Of a stretch of 53,853 nt of DNA, positions 1 to 8,387 are shown in pieces. The DNA lies in NCBI GenBank assembly GCA_947632335.1, contig CANROX010000010.1, forward strand, positions 1-53,853. The letters are read 5' to 3'. Source of the DNA: an uncultured Clostridia bacterium (lineage in GTDB: Bacteria; Bacillota; Clostridia; Oscillospirales; Acutalibacteraceae). Under the pieces are notes generated by a model. The model searched no databases and had not been told where the DNA came from. It saw only the letters and a program-made list of their open reading frames with translations. Each line of letters opens with the position of its first letter. Within the stretch, counting starts at the first letter, position 1. Made by a program: the position numbers and the translations under genes.

Positions 1-80
1 TAAAACAAAACATAAGAATAACACTAAATATATGCAAAAACTACATATTTAGTATGTTTCAATAATAACCACTATATATG

Positions 81-115
81 GAAAAGCGGTACAGCAAAGG
101 CTGTACCGCTTTTTT
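81..115. terminator. Intrinsic terminator, probably bidirectional
   Basis: A perfect 14-bp stem (82-95 with 100-113) closes a 4-base AAAG loop and runs into T residues on the + strand. It would end a + strand gene lying to the left of the window. On the - strand it follows the stop codon of the small peptide gene at 114-206. Confidence 0.85.
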
Positions 116-206
116 AATGATTATCATGATTGGACTGTAAAAGACACATCATAAATATTCCCAGAAAAGCTCCGATAAAAAGACCCAATATAAATGCTAA
201 AATCAT
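114..206 (-). CDS. 30-residue membrane peptide, DUF3789-like
   Basis: This short frame encodes 30 residues: a single hydrophobic, glycine-spaced helix (about residues 2-23, with the pattern LGLFIGAFLG) and a polar tail ending NHDNH. An AGGTGA ribosome site lies 8 bases before the ATG. The pattern resembles the very short one-helix Firmicute proteins grouped as DUF3789, whose function is unknown to me. The gene runs divergently from spoIIGA and its stop codon abuts a strong hairpin, which suggests a genuine transcription unit. The family match is from memory of its look; the coding call rests on ribosome site, start, hydrophobic design and terminator. Confidence 0.55.
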   Translation of the reverse strand: MILAFILGLFIGAFLGIFMMCLLQSNHDNH

Positions 207-274
207 AAAATTTTCACCTACTATCTGACAATTTTATATGTAGACTTATGTGATAATAAATTTAGGGTGAGGTA

Positions 275-1066
275 ATGACAATATACATTGACACACTTGT
301 TTTCACTAATATTATTATTGATTATATTTTGCTGATTGTTACAGCAAATATCCTCAAAATTATCTATAAACACATTAGGGTAATACTCTCATCTGTTTTC
401 GGAGGCTTATCCTCATTAACTATATTGTTGCCACCTCTGAATTTTTTATTCAATATTATCATTCAGATAGTATCCTGTTCAATTATTATTGTTGTTGCCT
501 TTGGTTTTAAAAATTACAAATGCTTTTTTAAAAGAATGTTTACCCTATTCATAATTACAAACTGCTATACAGGTATAATATTTTTTCTGCTGAACTTAAT
601 AGACACTGATTTTATCGCAATTAACAATAATTCTGTTTATTTTAATATTTCACCTATCTTACTGATATTTCTCACAACTGTTGCATATTTTGTCCTTAAC
701 ATAATAAGCAAATTAAAGTTTGAAAAAAATAATCTCATCCACAAAATTAAAATAATTTACCTTAATGAAGAATATAATTTTATTTCAAAGTACGATACCT
801 GCTGTAATGTTAAGGAACCTTTCAGCGGAGGGGAAGTAATTTTAGCCGAAAAAAGCCTGCTTAAAAATATAATTGTTCCGGAAGGTAAATACAGGATTAT
901 CCCCTTTAATTCACTGGGAGGTGAAGGAATAATAAAGGGCTTTAAACCGGAGGAGCTTTACATAGATAATAAAAAAATAAGACAAACTGTTTATATTGGT
1001 ATAACAGAAAACATATTTAAAGGTGAAATTAACTCTGTTTTTAACTATAAAAATATTTGTGAGTGA
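275..1066 (+). CDS. spoIIGA: Sigma-E processing peptidase SpoIIGA
   Basis: SpoIIGA is the membrane aspartic protease that removes the pro-sequence of pro-sigma-E in the mother cell after septum formation. The 263 residues start with about five membrane segments (residues 5-145) followed by a soluble C-terminal domain (about 150-263). The C-terminal part keeps family signatures such as [10 protein letters not shown] and [12 protein letters not shown]. The catalytic Asp appears to be D174, but the usual DTG(N) motif reads DTCCN here, which is odd. A GGGTGAGG ribosome site sits just before the ATG. The frame ends 5 bases before the preferred sigE start, and this pairing is diagnostic for the family. 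No convincing Spo0A box was found upstream. Confidence 0.88.
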   Translation: MTIYIDTLVFTNIIIDYILLIVTANILKIIYKHIRVILSSVFGGLSSLTILLPPLNFLFNIIIQIVSCSIIIVVAFGFKNYKCFFKRMFTLFIITNCYTGIIFFLLNLIDTDFIAINNNSVYFNISPILLIFLTTVAYFVLNIISKLKFEKNNLIHKIKIIYLNEEYNFISKYDTCCNVKEPFSGGEVILAEKSLLKNIIVPEGKYRIIPFNSLGGEGIIKGFKPEELYIDNKKIRQTVYIGITENIFKGEINSVFNYKNICE

Positions 1067-1071
1067 TTGCT

Positions 1072-1767
1072 ATGATTAAAAACCTGATTTACAAAATAAA
1101 AAAACTGTTCTCTAACAACGACATATTTTACATAAACAGCAGTGAGTCACTTCCCCCTCCTCTGACTAAGGAGGAGGAACAACAGCTTTATTTGGGAATT
1201 GCCAAGGGAAATGAAAAGTGTAAAAATAAACTTATTGTGCATAACCTAAGACTTGTTGTATATATAGCAAAGAAATTTGAAAGCTCCAATACCTCCATTG
1301 ATGATTTAATTTCTATCGGCACTATCGGCCTTATAAAAGCAGTTAATACTTTTTCACCGGACAGATGTATTAAGCTGGCAACCTACGCCTCCAGGTGTAT
1401 TGAAAATGAAATACTTATGTATCTCCGAAAAACCTCCAATTCTAAGAACGAAGTTTCCATAGAAGAACCCCTTAATACGGATTGGGACGGTAACGAGCTT
1501 CTACTATGTGATGTTTTGGGGAGTGAACCTGATATTGTAAATAAGGATATAGAAAAGGAGTTGGAAAAAAAACTGTTATTACAGGCCATTGACAGACTTA
1601 AACCAAGGGAAAAACAAATAATGGAAATGCGTTTTGGGTTAAAAAACAAAAAAGAATATACCCAAAAACAGGTTGCCGATGAACTTGGCATTTCTCAGTC
1701 TTATATTTCAAGACTTGAGAAGAAGATAATTGACAGACTGAGAAATGACCTTAAAAAGGTAGTATAA
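1072..1767 (+). CDS. sigE: RNA polymerase sporulation sigma factor sigma-E (pro-form)
   Basis: Sigma-E directs early mother-cell transcription during sporulation. The 231-residue protein has an N-terminal pro-sequence (about residues 1-20, basic and hydrophobic) followed by the SSESLPPPL segment that flanks the processing site in Bacillus sigma-E. Sigma-70 region 2 follows ([33 protein letters not shown]), and region 4 lies at the C-terminus ([20 protein letters not shown]). The ATG at 1072 is preferred over a GTG at 1063 because GAGTGA is spaced correctly for it. SigK is similar in sequence, but adjacency to spoIIGA identifies sigE. sigG, often next in line, is absent; ttcA follows on the opposite strand. 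Confidence 0.92.
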   Translation: MIKNLIYKIKKLFSNNDIFYINSSESLPPPLTKEEEQQLYLGIAKGNEKCKNKLIVHNLRLVVYIAKKFESSNTSIDDLISIGTIGLIKAVNTFSPDRCIKLATYASRCIENEILMYLRKTSNSKNEVSIEEPLNTDWDGNELLLCDVLGSEPDIVNKDIEKELEKKLLLQAIDRLKPREKQIMEMRFGLKNKKEYTQKQVADELGISQSYISRLEKKIIDRLRNDLKKVV

Positions 1768-1768
1768 A

Positions 1769-1800
1769 AAATGAGCTGAACTAAAAGGTTCAGCTCATTT
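1769..1800. terminator. Bidirectional terminator between sigE and ttcA
   Basis: A perfect 13-bp stem (1769-1781 with 1788-1800) with a 6-base loop sits between two convergent genes. Its A/T-rich flanks give a U-tract on either strand, so it can end both sigE and ttcA. Confidence 0.85.
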
Positions 1801-1801
1801 A

Positions 1802-2644
1802 TTATTTGTCGAAATTATCAAGAAATGATATTGTTTCCCCACCGGTCTTATAGCAGGGAAATGTATCAAGACAAACTGCGTGTATACTGTTGAAAATACT
1901 TTTTTCTATATTGGGATTGTTTTTCTTCAGGGTCTTAATTAAATTTTTAACTTCAAGGCGTTTTGAATTACTGTCTCCGTTTTTATCCCTTACTATATTT
2001 TCTGTAAATTTGCATCCGCACCTTATAAAGTGTAAGTCGTTATAATTTGCCCATGCTATAATGTCCTCCTCGTGAATACGGTACATAGGACGGATAAGCT
2101 CCATTCCTTCAAAATTCGTGCTATGTAATTTGGGAGGCATAGCCTGTAGCTGTGAACCGTAAAACATACCCAAAACTGTTGTTTCAATAACATCATTAAA
2201 ATGATGACCCAGAGCAATTTTATTACAGCCTAAGTCTTTTGCTCTTTTATACAGGTGTCCCCTCCTCATTCTTGCACAAAGGTAGCAGGGATTTTTCTCT
2301 GTGTTATTTGAAACATTAAAAATATTTGTTTCAAATATATCTATTGGAATATTAAGAAGTTTAGAGTTTTCCTCTATCCTTTTTCTGTTCTCACTATTAT
2401 ATCCGGGGTCCATTACGATATACTTTAATTCAAAGGGGATTTTACTGTATTTATGGAGCTCTTGCATCAGCTTTGCAAGGAGCATTGAGTCCTTACCGCC
2501 GGAGATACAAACGGCAACCCTATCCCCTGGGTTAACCAGTTTGTATTCTTTCATAGCAATAATAAAAGGATTCCATATTTTTTTCCTATATTTTTTTATT
2601 ATACTTCTTTCCACAATCTCGTGCTTTTTTAACTCTCTGCCCAT
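1802..2644 (-). CDS. ttcA: TtcA-like PP-loop tRNA 2-thiolation protein
   Basis: The protein belongs to the PP-loop ATPases that activate tRNA bases for sulfur insertion; TtcA makes 2-thiocytidine at position 32. The 280 residues show the PP-loop SGGKDS near residue 49, a central CYLC pair followed by ARMRRG, and a later RCGCKF cysteine. These fit the three iron-sulfur-cluster ligands of TtcA. TilS and the CTU1/NcsA branch are related alternatives, but the CxxC-x-RxRRG pattern favours TtcA. A GGAG ribosome site lies 7 bases before the ATG. It appears to be transcribed alone, between its own promoter and the terminator shared with sigE. Confidence 0.8.
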   Translation of the reverse strand: MGRELKKHEIVERSIIKKYRKKIWNPFIIAMKEYKLVNPGDRVAVCISGGKDSMLLAKLMQELHKYSKIPFELKYIVMDPGYNSENRKRIEENSKLLNIPIDIFETNIFNVSNNTEKNPCYLCARMRRGHLYKRAKDLGCNKIALGHHFNDVIETTVLGMFYGSQLQAMPPKLHSTNFEGMELIRPMYRIHEEDIIAWANYNDLHFIRCGCKFTENIVRDKNGDSNSKRLEVKNLIKTLKKNNPNIEKSIFNSIHAVCLDTFPCYKTGGETISFLDNFDK

Positions 2645-2678
2645 TTTTTACTCCGTAATAATTTGCTTTATATAAAAA

Positions 2679-2707
2679 TATATATCACAGTATGCGATTT
2701 TTGGCAA
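2679..2707 (-). promoter_or_regulatory. Candidate sigma-A promoter of ttcA
   Basis: On the - strand TTGCCA (2702-2707) is followed after 17 bases by TATATA (2679-2684), with a TGA extended -10. It would start transcription about 30 bases before the ttcA ATG. Confidence 0.5.
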
Positions 2708-2708
2708 G

Positions 2709-2735
2709 TAAAAAGGCCTGGTATTAACCAGACCT
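2709..2735 (-). terminator. Terminator of the acidic lipoprotein gene
   Basis: A 9-bp stem with one mismatch (2714-2722 with 2727-2735) and a 4-base loop is followed on the - strand by TTTTT, downstream of the stop at 2755. Confidence 0.75.
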
Positions 2736-2754
2736 GACTTAATGTGTAAAGAAT

Positions 2755-3081
2755 TTACTGATTATCGCTTGTTGTTAATGTCATATTCTCAATGTTGCTT
2801 GACATATCATCCATTGCATCGTCCATGGCATCTCCTGCGTCTTCTGCACCCTTTTCAACATCATCCTCTGCATCTCCGATAATACCGTTTCCGTCGGAAA
2901 CAGTGCCGTCATCCATCATATCATCTGATGTTCCCTCTGTAGAGGACTCGGCTGAAGTTTCAGATGAGCTTTCAGAAGTAGCTGTTGTACTGCTGGCGTC
3001 CTTCTTATCATCAGAGCCACATCCAACAAGGGTAAATGCCATTAAAATTGCAATAAGTGCAGGTACAATTATTTTTTTCAT
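2755..3081 (-). CDS. Small acidic Ser/Asp-rich lipoprotein
   Basis: The 108-residue product starts with a lipoprotein signal peptide (MKK, hydrophobic core, lipobox LVGC with Cys21), so it should be anchored to the outer face of the membrane. The rest is low complexity: a Ser/Thr/Glu stretch (about 28-55) and an Asp/Glu/Ala/Met stretch (about 60-100) with repeated AMDD units. No folded domain is recognisable. The ATG at 3081 is chosen because a GAGGTGA site ends 7 bases before it; the GTG further upstream lies inside that site. A terminator lies directly before the ribosome site, so the gene may depend on read-through. Function unknown. Confidence 0.75.
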   Translation of the reverse strand: MKKIIVPALIAILMAFTLVGCGSDDKKDASSTTATSESSSETSAESSTEGTSDDMMDDGTVSDGNGIIGDAEDDVEKGAEDAGDAMDDAMDDMSSNIENMTLTTSDNQ

Positions 3082-3095
3082 ATAAATCACCTCAT

Positions 3096-3127
3096 AAAAA
3101 ATTACCGCACCAAAAAGGTACGGTAAT
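3096..3127 (-). terminator. Terminator between the MORN gene and the lipoprotein gene
   Basis: An 11-bp stem with one mismatch (3101-3111 with 3117-3127) and a 5-base loop runs into TTTTTT on the - strand. The lipoprotein ribosome site starts 2-3 bases after the U-tract, leaving no room for a promoter. Confidence 0.85.
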
Positions 3128-3158
3128 AGTTTGTTACAAAATAATTAAATTATAAGTT

Positions 3159-4847
3159 TTATGGATAAATCCTTTGAATTATTTTCTTGGAATCATTTAC
3201 CCATTTAAAAACGGAAATACTTCCATCGTCATTAAACTGAACGCACAAACCGTCTTCCCTGCCGTCTTTGTAATTTGTAGCACAGGAAAATTTGCCGTAC
3301 TTATCAAATCTAACGCCAATACCCTCAGGTTTATTATCAGACCAGTTTCCTGCGTGGTAAGACCCGTCAGATGAACGAATACCGACGCCAAAGCCCTCAC
3401 GCCTATTTTCTTTCCATTCCCCAACATAACAAAGTCCGCCGTCTTTGTAATAGAAAGAGCCAAAACCGTCGCGTTTGTTACTTTTGTAATTGCCCTCATA
3501 GGCAGTCCTGCCGTTTGACATTTCTGTCCTGCCATAACCCTCTCTTTCAAGGTTAGCATTTAACTGTCCAAAGTAAAGATACCTTTCACCACCGCTGTTA
3601 ATAATAAGGTCAGCCTCTTTATTATCTTCTGTAGCCGATTCTGCCGGAGTTTCCTCATCTTCACTCACGGACTGCTGTTTCGCACCATTTTCAAGCATAG
3701 CGTTAATGACCTGCTTTAAAATTAAGTCGTTATCAACAGGGGTACTATTTTTTTCTTCCCTATCGGTTTTCTTTAAATCTTCCGATTTATCCGACAACTG
3801 CTGATTTATCTTTGGTGTTTCCTCCTCAATATCATCTATTAAATCAGCCGTTGTTTCCTGCTTAGAATATTCCACTGTTTCACCATATGATTCAATAGAT
3901 TCGTTACCCACAAGTTCTTCCACTAATTCAAAGGGAGGAGCTTCATTTGTAAAGGGGACCTCTGTTTTGCTGTTTTTTGTTTCTTCATAGTTACTGTGGG
4001 GTACAATTTCTTTCTTTTCTTCGGAAACCTTTTCGACATTGGTCGCTTCTGCATTTTGAGGGGTTTCCTCTACAGAATTATCAGTAACTTCACTTTCAAA
4101 AGAAAAATACTGCGACTTATCAATATTATAGGTTTCGTTCATATTTCTTTTAAGGTTAAAGTCATTATCCTTAAAATTAAAGCCGGACTTTTTATCCTCT
4201 TCGGTTATATATACCGCAGGGGTTCTTTCGGAAATAAGGTCCTTTTTTATGCTGCTGACAATATTCTGAATATTTTTTATTTCTTCTTCTGTACCAAAAT
4301 AAACAAGACCAAGATTTGTAAAAGCGGTTACAGATATATAAGGATTTATCTTCCTAAGTCTTAATAAAACTTCCTGTTCTTCGTTAATCTGCAAAAGGTT
4401 TAGGGTATGATTAAGGGAGTTACTCCGTACAAAAAGAACAGGAGAGTTTTCCTCCTTACCACTGGAAATTACAGTCGTTTCGTTATTTAAAGAAAAGGTA
4501 ATTTTTTTAAATATATGTTCATTTGAATACTCGGTTGCGGCAATCTTCTCGCCTTTGTCATTATATGTTCTGATTTCATAGGAATTAACTGATACAATAA
4601 CAGAGTCTTCAATAGTTCTTTTGTTTTTTTGAACAGTCCACTTCATTGGCTTGTTCTTTTCCAGATTATATGTATACCTAATTGAAATATCCTGAACATT
4701 CTGCACAAGTTTATCATTCTGACGGCGGTTATGTTCAAAGAAATTTTTTCTAACCTTTGCAAGCACATCGTCCTGCACATTAAAGGGAACAAATGAATTA
4801 ACAGACAGTCCATAAATAATTAGGTCGTTAGGGTAGAAAATCGACAT
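3159..4847 (-). CDS. MORN-repeat protein with a novel N-terminal region
   Basis: The 562-residue protein has three parts. Residues 1 to about 230 form a predicted alpha/beta region I do not recognise. Residues about 235-415 are acidic, Glu/Thr/Ser/Lys-rich and probably disordered. Residues about 420-550 hold at least five MORN repeats (YEGNYKSNKRDGFG, YVGEWKENRREGFG, YHAGNWSDNKPEGIG and two weaker ones). MORN repeats usually mediate protein or lipid contacts. There is no signal peptide or membrane segment, so it is probably cytosolic. The ATG at 4847 has GGAAGTG 6 bases upstream; a GTG at 4856 overlaps that site and is rejected. It lies downstream of pfkA beyond a hairpin. No enzymatic motif is visible. 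Confidence 0.8.
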   Translation of the reverse strand: MSIFYPNDLIIYGLSVNSFVPFNVQDDVLAKVRKNFFEHNRRQNDKLVQNVQDISIRYTYNLEKNKPMKWTVQKNKRTIEDSVIVSVNSYEIRTYNDKGEKIAATEYSNEHIFKKITFSLNNETTVISSGKEENSPVLFVRSNSLNHTLNLLQINEEQEVLLRLRKINPYISVTAFTNLGLVYFGTEEEIKNIQNIVSSIKKDLISERTPAVYITEEDKKSGFNFKDNDFNLKRNMNETYNIDKSQYFSFESEVTDNSVEETPQNAEATNVEKVSEEKKEIVPHSNYEETKNSKTEVPFTNEAPPFELVEELVGNESIESYGETVEYSKQETTADLIDDIEEETPKINQQLSDKSEDLKKTDREEKNSTPVDNDLILKQVINAMLENGAKQQSVSEDEETPAESATEDNKEADLIINSGGERYLYFGQLNANLEREGYGRTEMSNGRTAYEGNYKSNKRDGFGSFYYKDGGLCYVGEWKENRREGFGVGIRSSDGSYHAGNWSDNKPEGIGVRFDKYGKFSCATNYKDGREDGLCVQFNDDGSISVFKWVNDSKKIIQRIYP

Positions 4848-4871
4848 AATTTTCACTTCCTCTATTCAAGT

Positions 4872-4898
4872 AAAGGCACAGTTTAGCACTGTGCCTTT
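4872..4898. terminator. Terminator between pfkA and the MORN gene
   Basis: A perfect 11-bp stem (4872-4882 with 4888-4898) with a 5-base loop lies 17 bases after the pfkA stop. The downstream U-tract on the - strand is short (TTTACTT), so read-through into the MORN gene is possible. Confidence 0.7.
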
Positions 4899-4914
4899 TG
4901 TATTTGGTTATTAA

Positions 4915-5883
4915 TTACATTGAGATTGTTTTTGCAATATTGTATAGGTCAATATCAAACACTCTCTCCATTTCCAGAGCTTCTGTAATATCATAGTCAA
5001 CAATCTTGCCGTCTTTCATTGCAACCACTCGTTTTGACTTGCCTTCGGCAAGAAGGTCAACAGCCTTGTGTCCCATTTGAGATGCTACCACCCTGTCACG
5101 GAGTGTTGGAGAACCGCCACGCTGTACATGGCCGAGAATTGTTGCACGGGACTCAATTCCTGTACGCTTTTCAATATACTTTGCAAGGTCAACAGAACCG
5201 CCGACGCCCTCGGCAACAACAATAATAAAATGCTGTTTGCCAAACTTTCTTGTTTCTAAAATTCTTGCAATAACATCTCTTTCAATGTCATACTCAACTT
5301 CAGGAACAAGGATAGCCGTTGCACCACAGCTTATACCCGTCTGAAGAGCAATATCACCGCATCTTCTTCCCATAACTTCAACGACAGAACATCTGTCGTG
5401 AGACTGGGAAGTATCACGGATTTTGTCAACCATTTCCATAGCTGTATTCATAGCTGTGTCAAAACCAACTGTATATTCACTACAAGCAATATCATTATCA
5501 ATAGTACCCGGTATACCAATACATGGCACACCTGCTTCAGAGAGTGCTCTGGCACCCTTAAATGAACCGTCGCCGCCAATTACAACAACGCCCTTAACAC
5601 CCATTTCAGCACAGTTCTGAGCCGCCTTTTTAATGCCCTCGGGCTTTGGAAATTCCTTACTTCTTGCTGTATAGAGCATAGTACCGCCGTTGCTGAGAAT
5701 ATTTGTTACGGAACGAAGATCCATCTCCATAAAATCCTTATTGAGGAGACCACGGTATCCTCTTTTAACTCCTAATACATCAAAACCTTTATTTATAGCT
5801 GAACGAACAACTGCTCTGACAGCAGCGTTCATACCCGGTGCATCGCCACCGCTCGTAAGAACTGCAATTGCGTCTTTAGCCAT
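4915..5883 (-). CDS. pfkA: ATP-dependent 6-phosphofructokinase
   Basis: PfkA phosphorylates fructose 6-phosphate to fructose 1,6-bisphosphate in glycolysis. The 322 residues match the usual bacterial PfkA length of about 320. Visible motifs are the ATP-binding TSGGDAPGMNAA near the N-terminus, GGDGSFKGA, the catalytic PGTIDNDI, the substrate-binding EVMGRRCGD, and HVQRGGSPT. The ATG at 5883 follows AGGAGG by 8 bases; an in-frame TTG just upstream is not used. The gene has its own strong promoter and a terminator, so it is probably expressed by itself with some read-through downstream. Pyruvate kinase, a frequent neighbour, is absent. Confidence 0.97.
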   Translation of the reverse strand: MAKDAIAVLTSGGDAPGMNAAVRAVVRSAINKGFDVLGVKRGYRGLLNKDFMEMDLRSVTNILSNGGTMLYTARSKEFPKPEGIKKAAQNCAEMGVKGVVVIGGDGSFKGARALSEAGVPCIGIPGTIDNDIACSEYTVGFDTAMNTAMEMVDKIRDTSQSHDRCSVVEVMGRRCGDIALQTGISCGATAILVPEVEYDIERDVIARILETRKFGKQHFIIVVAEGVGGSVDLAKYIEKRTGIESRATILGHVQRGGSPTLRDRVVASQMGHKAVDLLAEGKSKRVVAMKDGKIVDYDITEALEMERVFDIDLYNIAKTISM

Positions 5884-5967
5884 AATCAATTCCTCCTGGA
5901 TAATATTTGTTAAATGTTAATTTGGGTGCAAACAGCACACACGCTTTTCACCACTAAACTCTATATA

Positions 5968-5996
5968 ATTATAATAAAAATCAGTGGAATAATCAA
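5968..5996 (-). promoter_or_regulatory. Sigma-A promoter of pfkA
   Basis: On the - strand TTGATT (5991-5996), a 17-base spacer and a perfect TATAAT (5968-5973) predict a start near 5961 and a leader of about 78 bases. No riboswitch-like fold was seen in the leader. Confidence 0.75.
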
Positions 5997-6051
5997 GTAC
6001 TTTTTCATAGATATTACTTTTATATTACAAAAATTTGACATAGCATTAAAT

Positions 6052-6081
6052 AAAAAAGGAGCGAAACATTAATTCCGCTCC
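6052..6081 (-). terminator. Terminator of the amino-acid ABC operon
   Basis: The stem GGAGCG/CGCTCC (6058-6063 with 6076-6081), extendable by inner A-T pairs, is followed on the - strand by TTTTTT, just after the ATPase stop codon. Confidence 0.8.
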
Positions 6082-6087
6082 CTTAAA

Positions 6088-6849
6088 CTATGCAAATGTC
6101 TGATTAAACCTTGACAGAAAAGCCTGTGTTCGAGGATTTTTGGGATTACCGATAACCTGTTCCGGCGTTCCCTCTTCAGCAATTACTCCCTCGTCCATAA
6201 AAATAATCTTGTCTGCTACATCTCTGGCAAACTCAATTTCGTGCGTTACAACAATCATTGTGCTGTCCGAGGATTTAAGGCTTTTTATAACATTCAGTAC
6301 CTCCCCCGTAAGCTCCGGGTCCAGGGCAGATGTTGGCTCGTCAAAGCACAAAATATCCGGATTCATAGCCAAAGCCCTTGCAATCGCCACCCTTTGCTTT
6401 TGTCCACCGGAAAGCTGACAGGGATAATGCTCAATTCTATCTGTCAGGCCTACTCTTTCAATTAGTTCACGGGCGTGCTTTTCTATATTTTCCGGGGTAT
6501 CAATTTTAAGCATATTTGGTGCTAAGGTTACATTTCTTAACACATTGTACTGTGGAAAAAGATTAAAATTTTGAAAAACAAGGCCAAAGTGCAATCTGTT
6601 CTTACGAATTTCTGCGTCTTTTAGACTTTTCCTTGCCTTGCCGTCAAAAATCACTTCTCCATCTACGGAAATTGTACCCTCCTCGGCAAACTCCAGAAAA
6701 TTAAGACATCGTAAAAGTGTTGTTTTACCGCTTCCAGATGAACCGATTATTGAGAGAACTTCCCCCTTTTCAAGCTGAAAGTCAATTCCCTTTAGAACCT
6801 CGGTCTTGCCAAATCTTTTCTTTATATTCTTTACTTGTAAAATAGCCAT
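6088..6849 (-). CDS. Polar amino-acid ABC transporter, ATP-binding protein
   Basis: This is the cytoplasmic ATPase of an amino-acid importer of the GlnQ/HisP type. The 253 residues contain Walker [10 protein letters not shown], the Q-loop VFQNFNLF, the signature LSGGQKQR, Walker [15 protein letters not shown] and the switch His in VVTHE. The frame is open further upstream, but the ATG at 6849 has an AGGAG site 8 bases before it and the protein then begins with the family-typical [14 protein letters not shown]. It follows the permease gene by 2 bases, so the two are translationally close. Substrate cannot be read from this subunit. Confidence 0.93.
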   Translation of the reverse strand: MAILQVKNIKKRFGKTEVLKGIDFQLEKGEVLSIIGSSGSGKTTLLRCLNFLEFAEEGTISVDGEVIFDGKARKSLKDAEIRKNRLHFGLVFQNFNLFPQYNVLRNVTLAPNMLKIDTPENIEKHARELIERVGLTDRIEHYPCQLSGGQKQRVAIARALAMNPDILCFDEPTSALDPELTGEVLNVIKSLKSSDSTMIVVTHEIEFARDVADKIIFMDEGVIAEEGTPEQVIGNPKNPRTQAFLSRFNQTFA

Positions 6850-6851
6850 AT

Positions 6852-7502
6852 TTAACTCCTGAAGTAGCTTAGCCTCTTTTCTATGTAACCAAAAAGAAGT
6901 GTAAGAAGTCCGCAGAATGCAAGATAAAATGCTGCTGTGTAGAACAGCGGCCAAATAAGACCTGCCATTTTTATATAGTCCTGTCCACACCAGATTATCT
7001 CGTATACCGCAATAATTCTGGCAAGGGATGTATCCTTTACAAGGGTTATTATTTCATTACTCATTGGTGGAACAATATTTTTAATAACTTGTAAAAGCAC
7101 AATCTTAAAAAAGATTTGGGTTTTTGTCATTCCCAGAACATAACCTGCCTCATACTGTCCCCTTGATACAGACTCAATACCGCCCCTGTATATTTCCGAG
7201 AAATAACAGGAATAGTTTATTACAAATGCAATGAGCGCCGCCGGAAACCTGGGGAGAAGTCCTGCATTAAAGATAAGACCCGGCCCGTAATAAACAATAA
7301 TAAGCTGGAGCATAAGAGGCGTGCCTCTGATAATCCATACAAATGTTCTCACAAGCCAGCGGAGTGGTTTAAACTTACTCATAGAACCAAAGCAGATTAT
7401 CAGTCCAATGGGCAAAGCAAGAAGCAGAGTTAACCCAAATAATTCAAGTGTTACCGTAAAACCTTCCAAAAGATAATCGGTTACAGATAAAAAGTCGTTC
7501 AT
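6852..7502 (-). CDS. Polar amino-acid ABC transporter, permease
   Basis: The 216-residue integral membrane protein fits the HisM/GlnP permease family. It has an N-terminal segment ([23 protein letters not shown]), the family motif around [12 protein letters not shown], and the coupling segment [26 protein letters not shown] helix contacting the ATPase. About five membrane helices are expected. A CAGGGAA ribosome site lies about 8 bases before the ATG. It is the middle gene of the binding protein-permease-ATPase operon. With a single permease gene the transporter is probably a homodimer in the membrane. Confidence 0.93.
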   Translation of the reverse strand: MNDFLSVTDYLLEGFTVTLELFGLTLLLALPIGLIICFGSMSKFKPLRWLVRTFVWIIRGTPLMLQLIIVYYGPGLIFNAGLLPRFPAALIAFVINYSCYFSEIYRGGIESVSRGQYEAGYVLGMTKTQIFFKIVLLQVIKNIVPPMSNEIITLVKDTSLARIIAVYEIIWCGQDYIKMAGLIWPLFYTAAFYLAFCGLLTLLFGYIEKRLSYFRS

Positions 7503-7540
7503 ATGTATTCCCTGATTAATAAAGTTTAATTATGTAAAAA

Positions 7541-8314
7541 TTACTCTGCAAGCTGAATTTTATACTTGTCTGAAAGCTTTTTAAGTGTTCCGTCCTTTGT
7601 TAGTTCATCAATATAACCATTAAACTTTTCTGTCATATCAGAACCCTTGCGGAAACCAACCCCGTATTCTTCTGATGTAAGAGATACGCTTGAGGTAAGA
7701 TTTTCATAGCCTGTACCCTTGCCTGTCATAGCAGATGCCATTGTACTGTCGATAATACAAGCGTCAACAGCGCCGGACTTAACTTCCATAAGTGCATTTG
7801 TCTGGGCAGTAACCGCTGTGTATTTTAAACCGTTGTCTTTTGCCGCTGTCTGACCGGCAGAACCGGATTCTACTGCAAATGAGAGTTTCTTTAAATCCTT
7901 AGCTTCTTTATACTTTGATGCTTCTTTTTTATCCATTACAACAACCTGTTCATTTTTTGCATATGCCTTGGAACAGCTTGTGTTTTTCTTAACCTCTGTT
8001 GATATTGTCATACCATTCCAAAGACAGTCAACAGATTTTGAAGAAAGCTCAAAAAATTTATTGTCCCAGTCAATTTCAACGAACTTAACCTTAACGCCCA
8101 TTTTTTCTGCTACCTTTTTTGCAAAGTCAGCGTCAAAGCCAATCCATTCCCCGTTATTGCCCTTGTAATCCATTGGTGCATAGTCTGTAATACCAACTAC
8201 AAGTTCTCCCTTGTCTACAATTTCCTGATAATCAGAATCAGAATTTGAGCCGCAGCCTGCAAATACTGTTACCGCCGCAACAATTACTAAGATAAGTGAA
8301 ATAATTTTTTTCAT
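7541..8314 (-). CDS. Amino-acid ABC transporter substrate-binding lipoprotein
   Basis: The 257-residue protein begins with a lipoprotein signal peptide (lipobox FAGC near residue 21). It then shows the family-3 solute-binding fold: GELVVGITDYAPMDY, WIGFDADFAKKVAEKMG, a hinge segment near DCLWNGMTIS and VDACIIDS. It should capture a polar amino acid outside the cell and deliver it to the permease. Cystine, arginine or glutamine are all possible, and the ligand cannot be chosen by eye. A GGAGG site precedes the ATG. It is the first gene of the operon and has its own promoter overlapped by an inverted repeat. Confidence 0.93.
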   Translation of the reverse strand: MKKIISLILVIVAAVTVFAGCGSNSDSDYQEIVDKGELVVGITDYAPMDYKGNNGEWIGFDADFAKKVAEKMGVKVKFVEIDWDNKFFELSSKSVDCLWNGMTISTEVKKNTSCSKAYAKNEQVVVMDKKEASKYKEAKDLKKLSFAVESGSAGQTAAKDNGLKYTAVTAQTNALMEVKSGAVDACIIDSTMASAMTGKGTGYENLTSSVSLTSEEYGVGFRKGSDMTEKFNGYIDELTKDGTLKKLSDKYKIQLAE

Positions 8315-8387
8315 TATGTACCTCCATTTTCTGACATTATTTTTTATGGGGTTAATATAAATCCCACACTGTCAGTCTTACCGGTAT

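Noticed and set aside
22-62. Imperfect inverted repeat in A/T-rich sequence at the left edge
   Set aside because: Arms are A/T only with mismatches, and nothing on the visible side depends on it; chance is sufficient.
3197-3559. Open frame of 120 codons within the MORN gene, same strand, other frame
   Set aside because: Overlaps the MORN repeats, whose periodic codon use keeps another frame open; no ribosome site.
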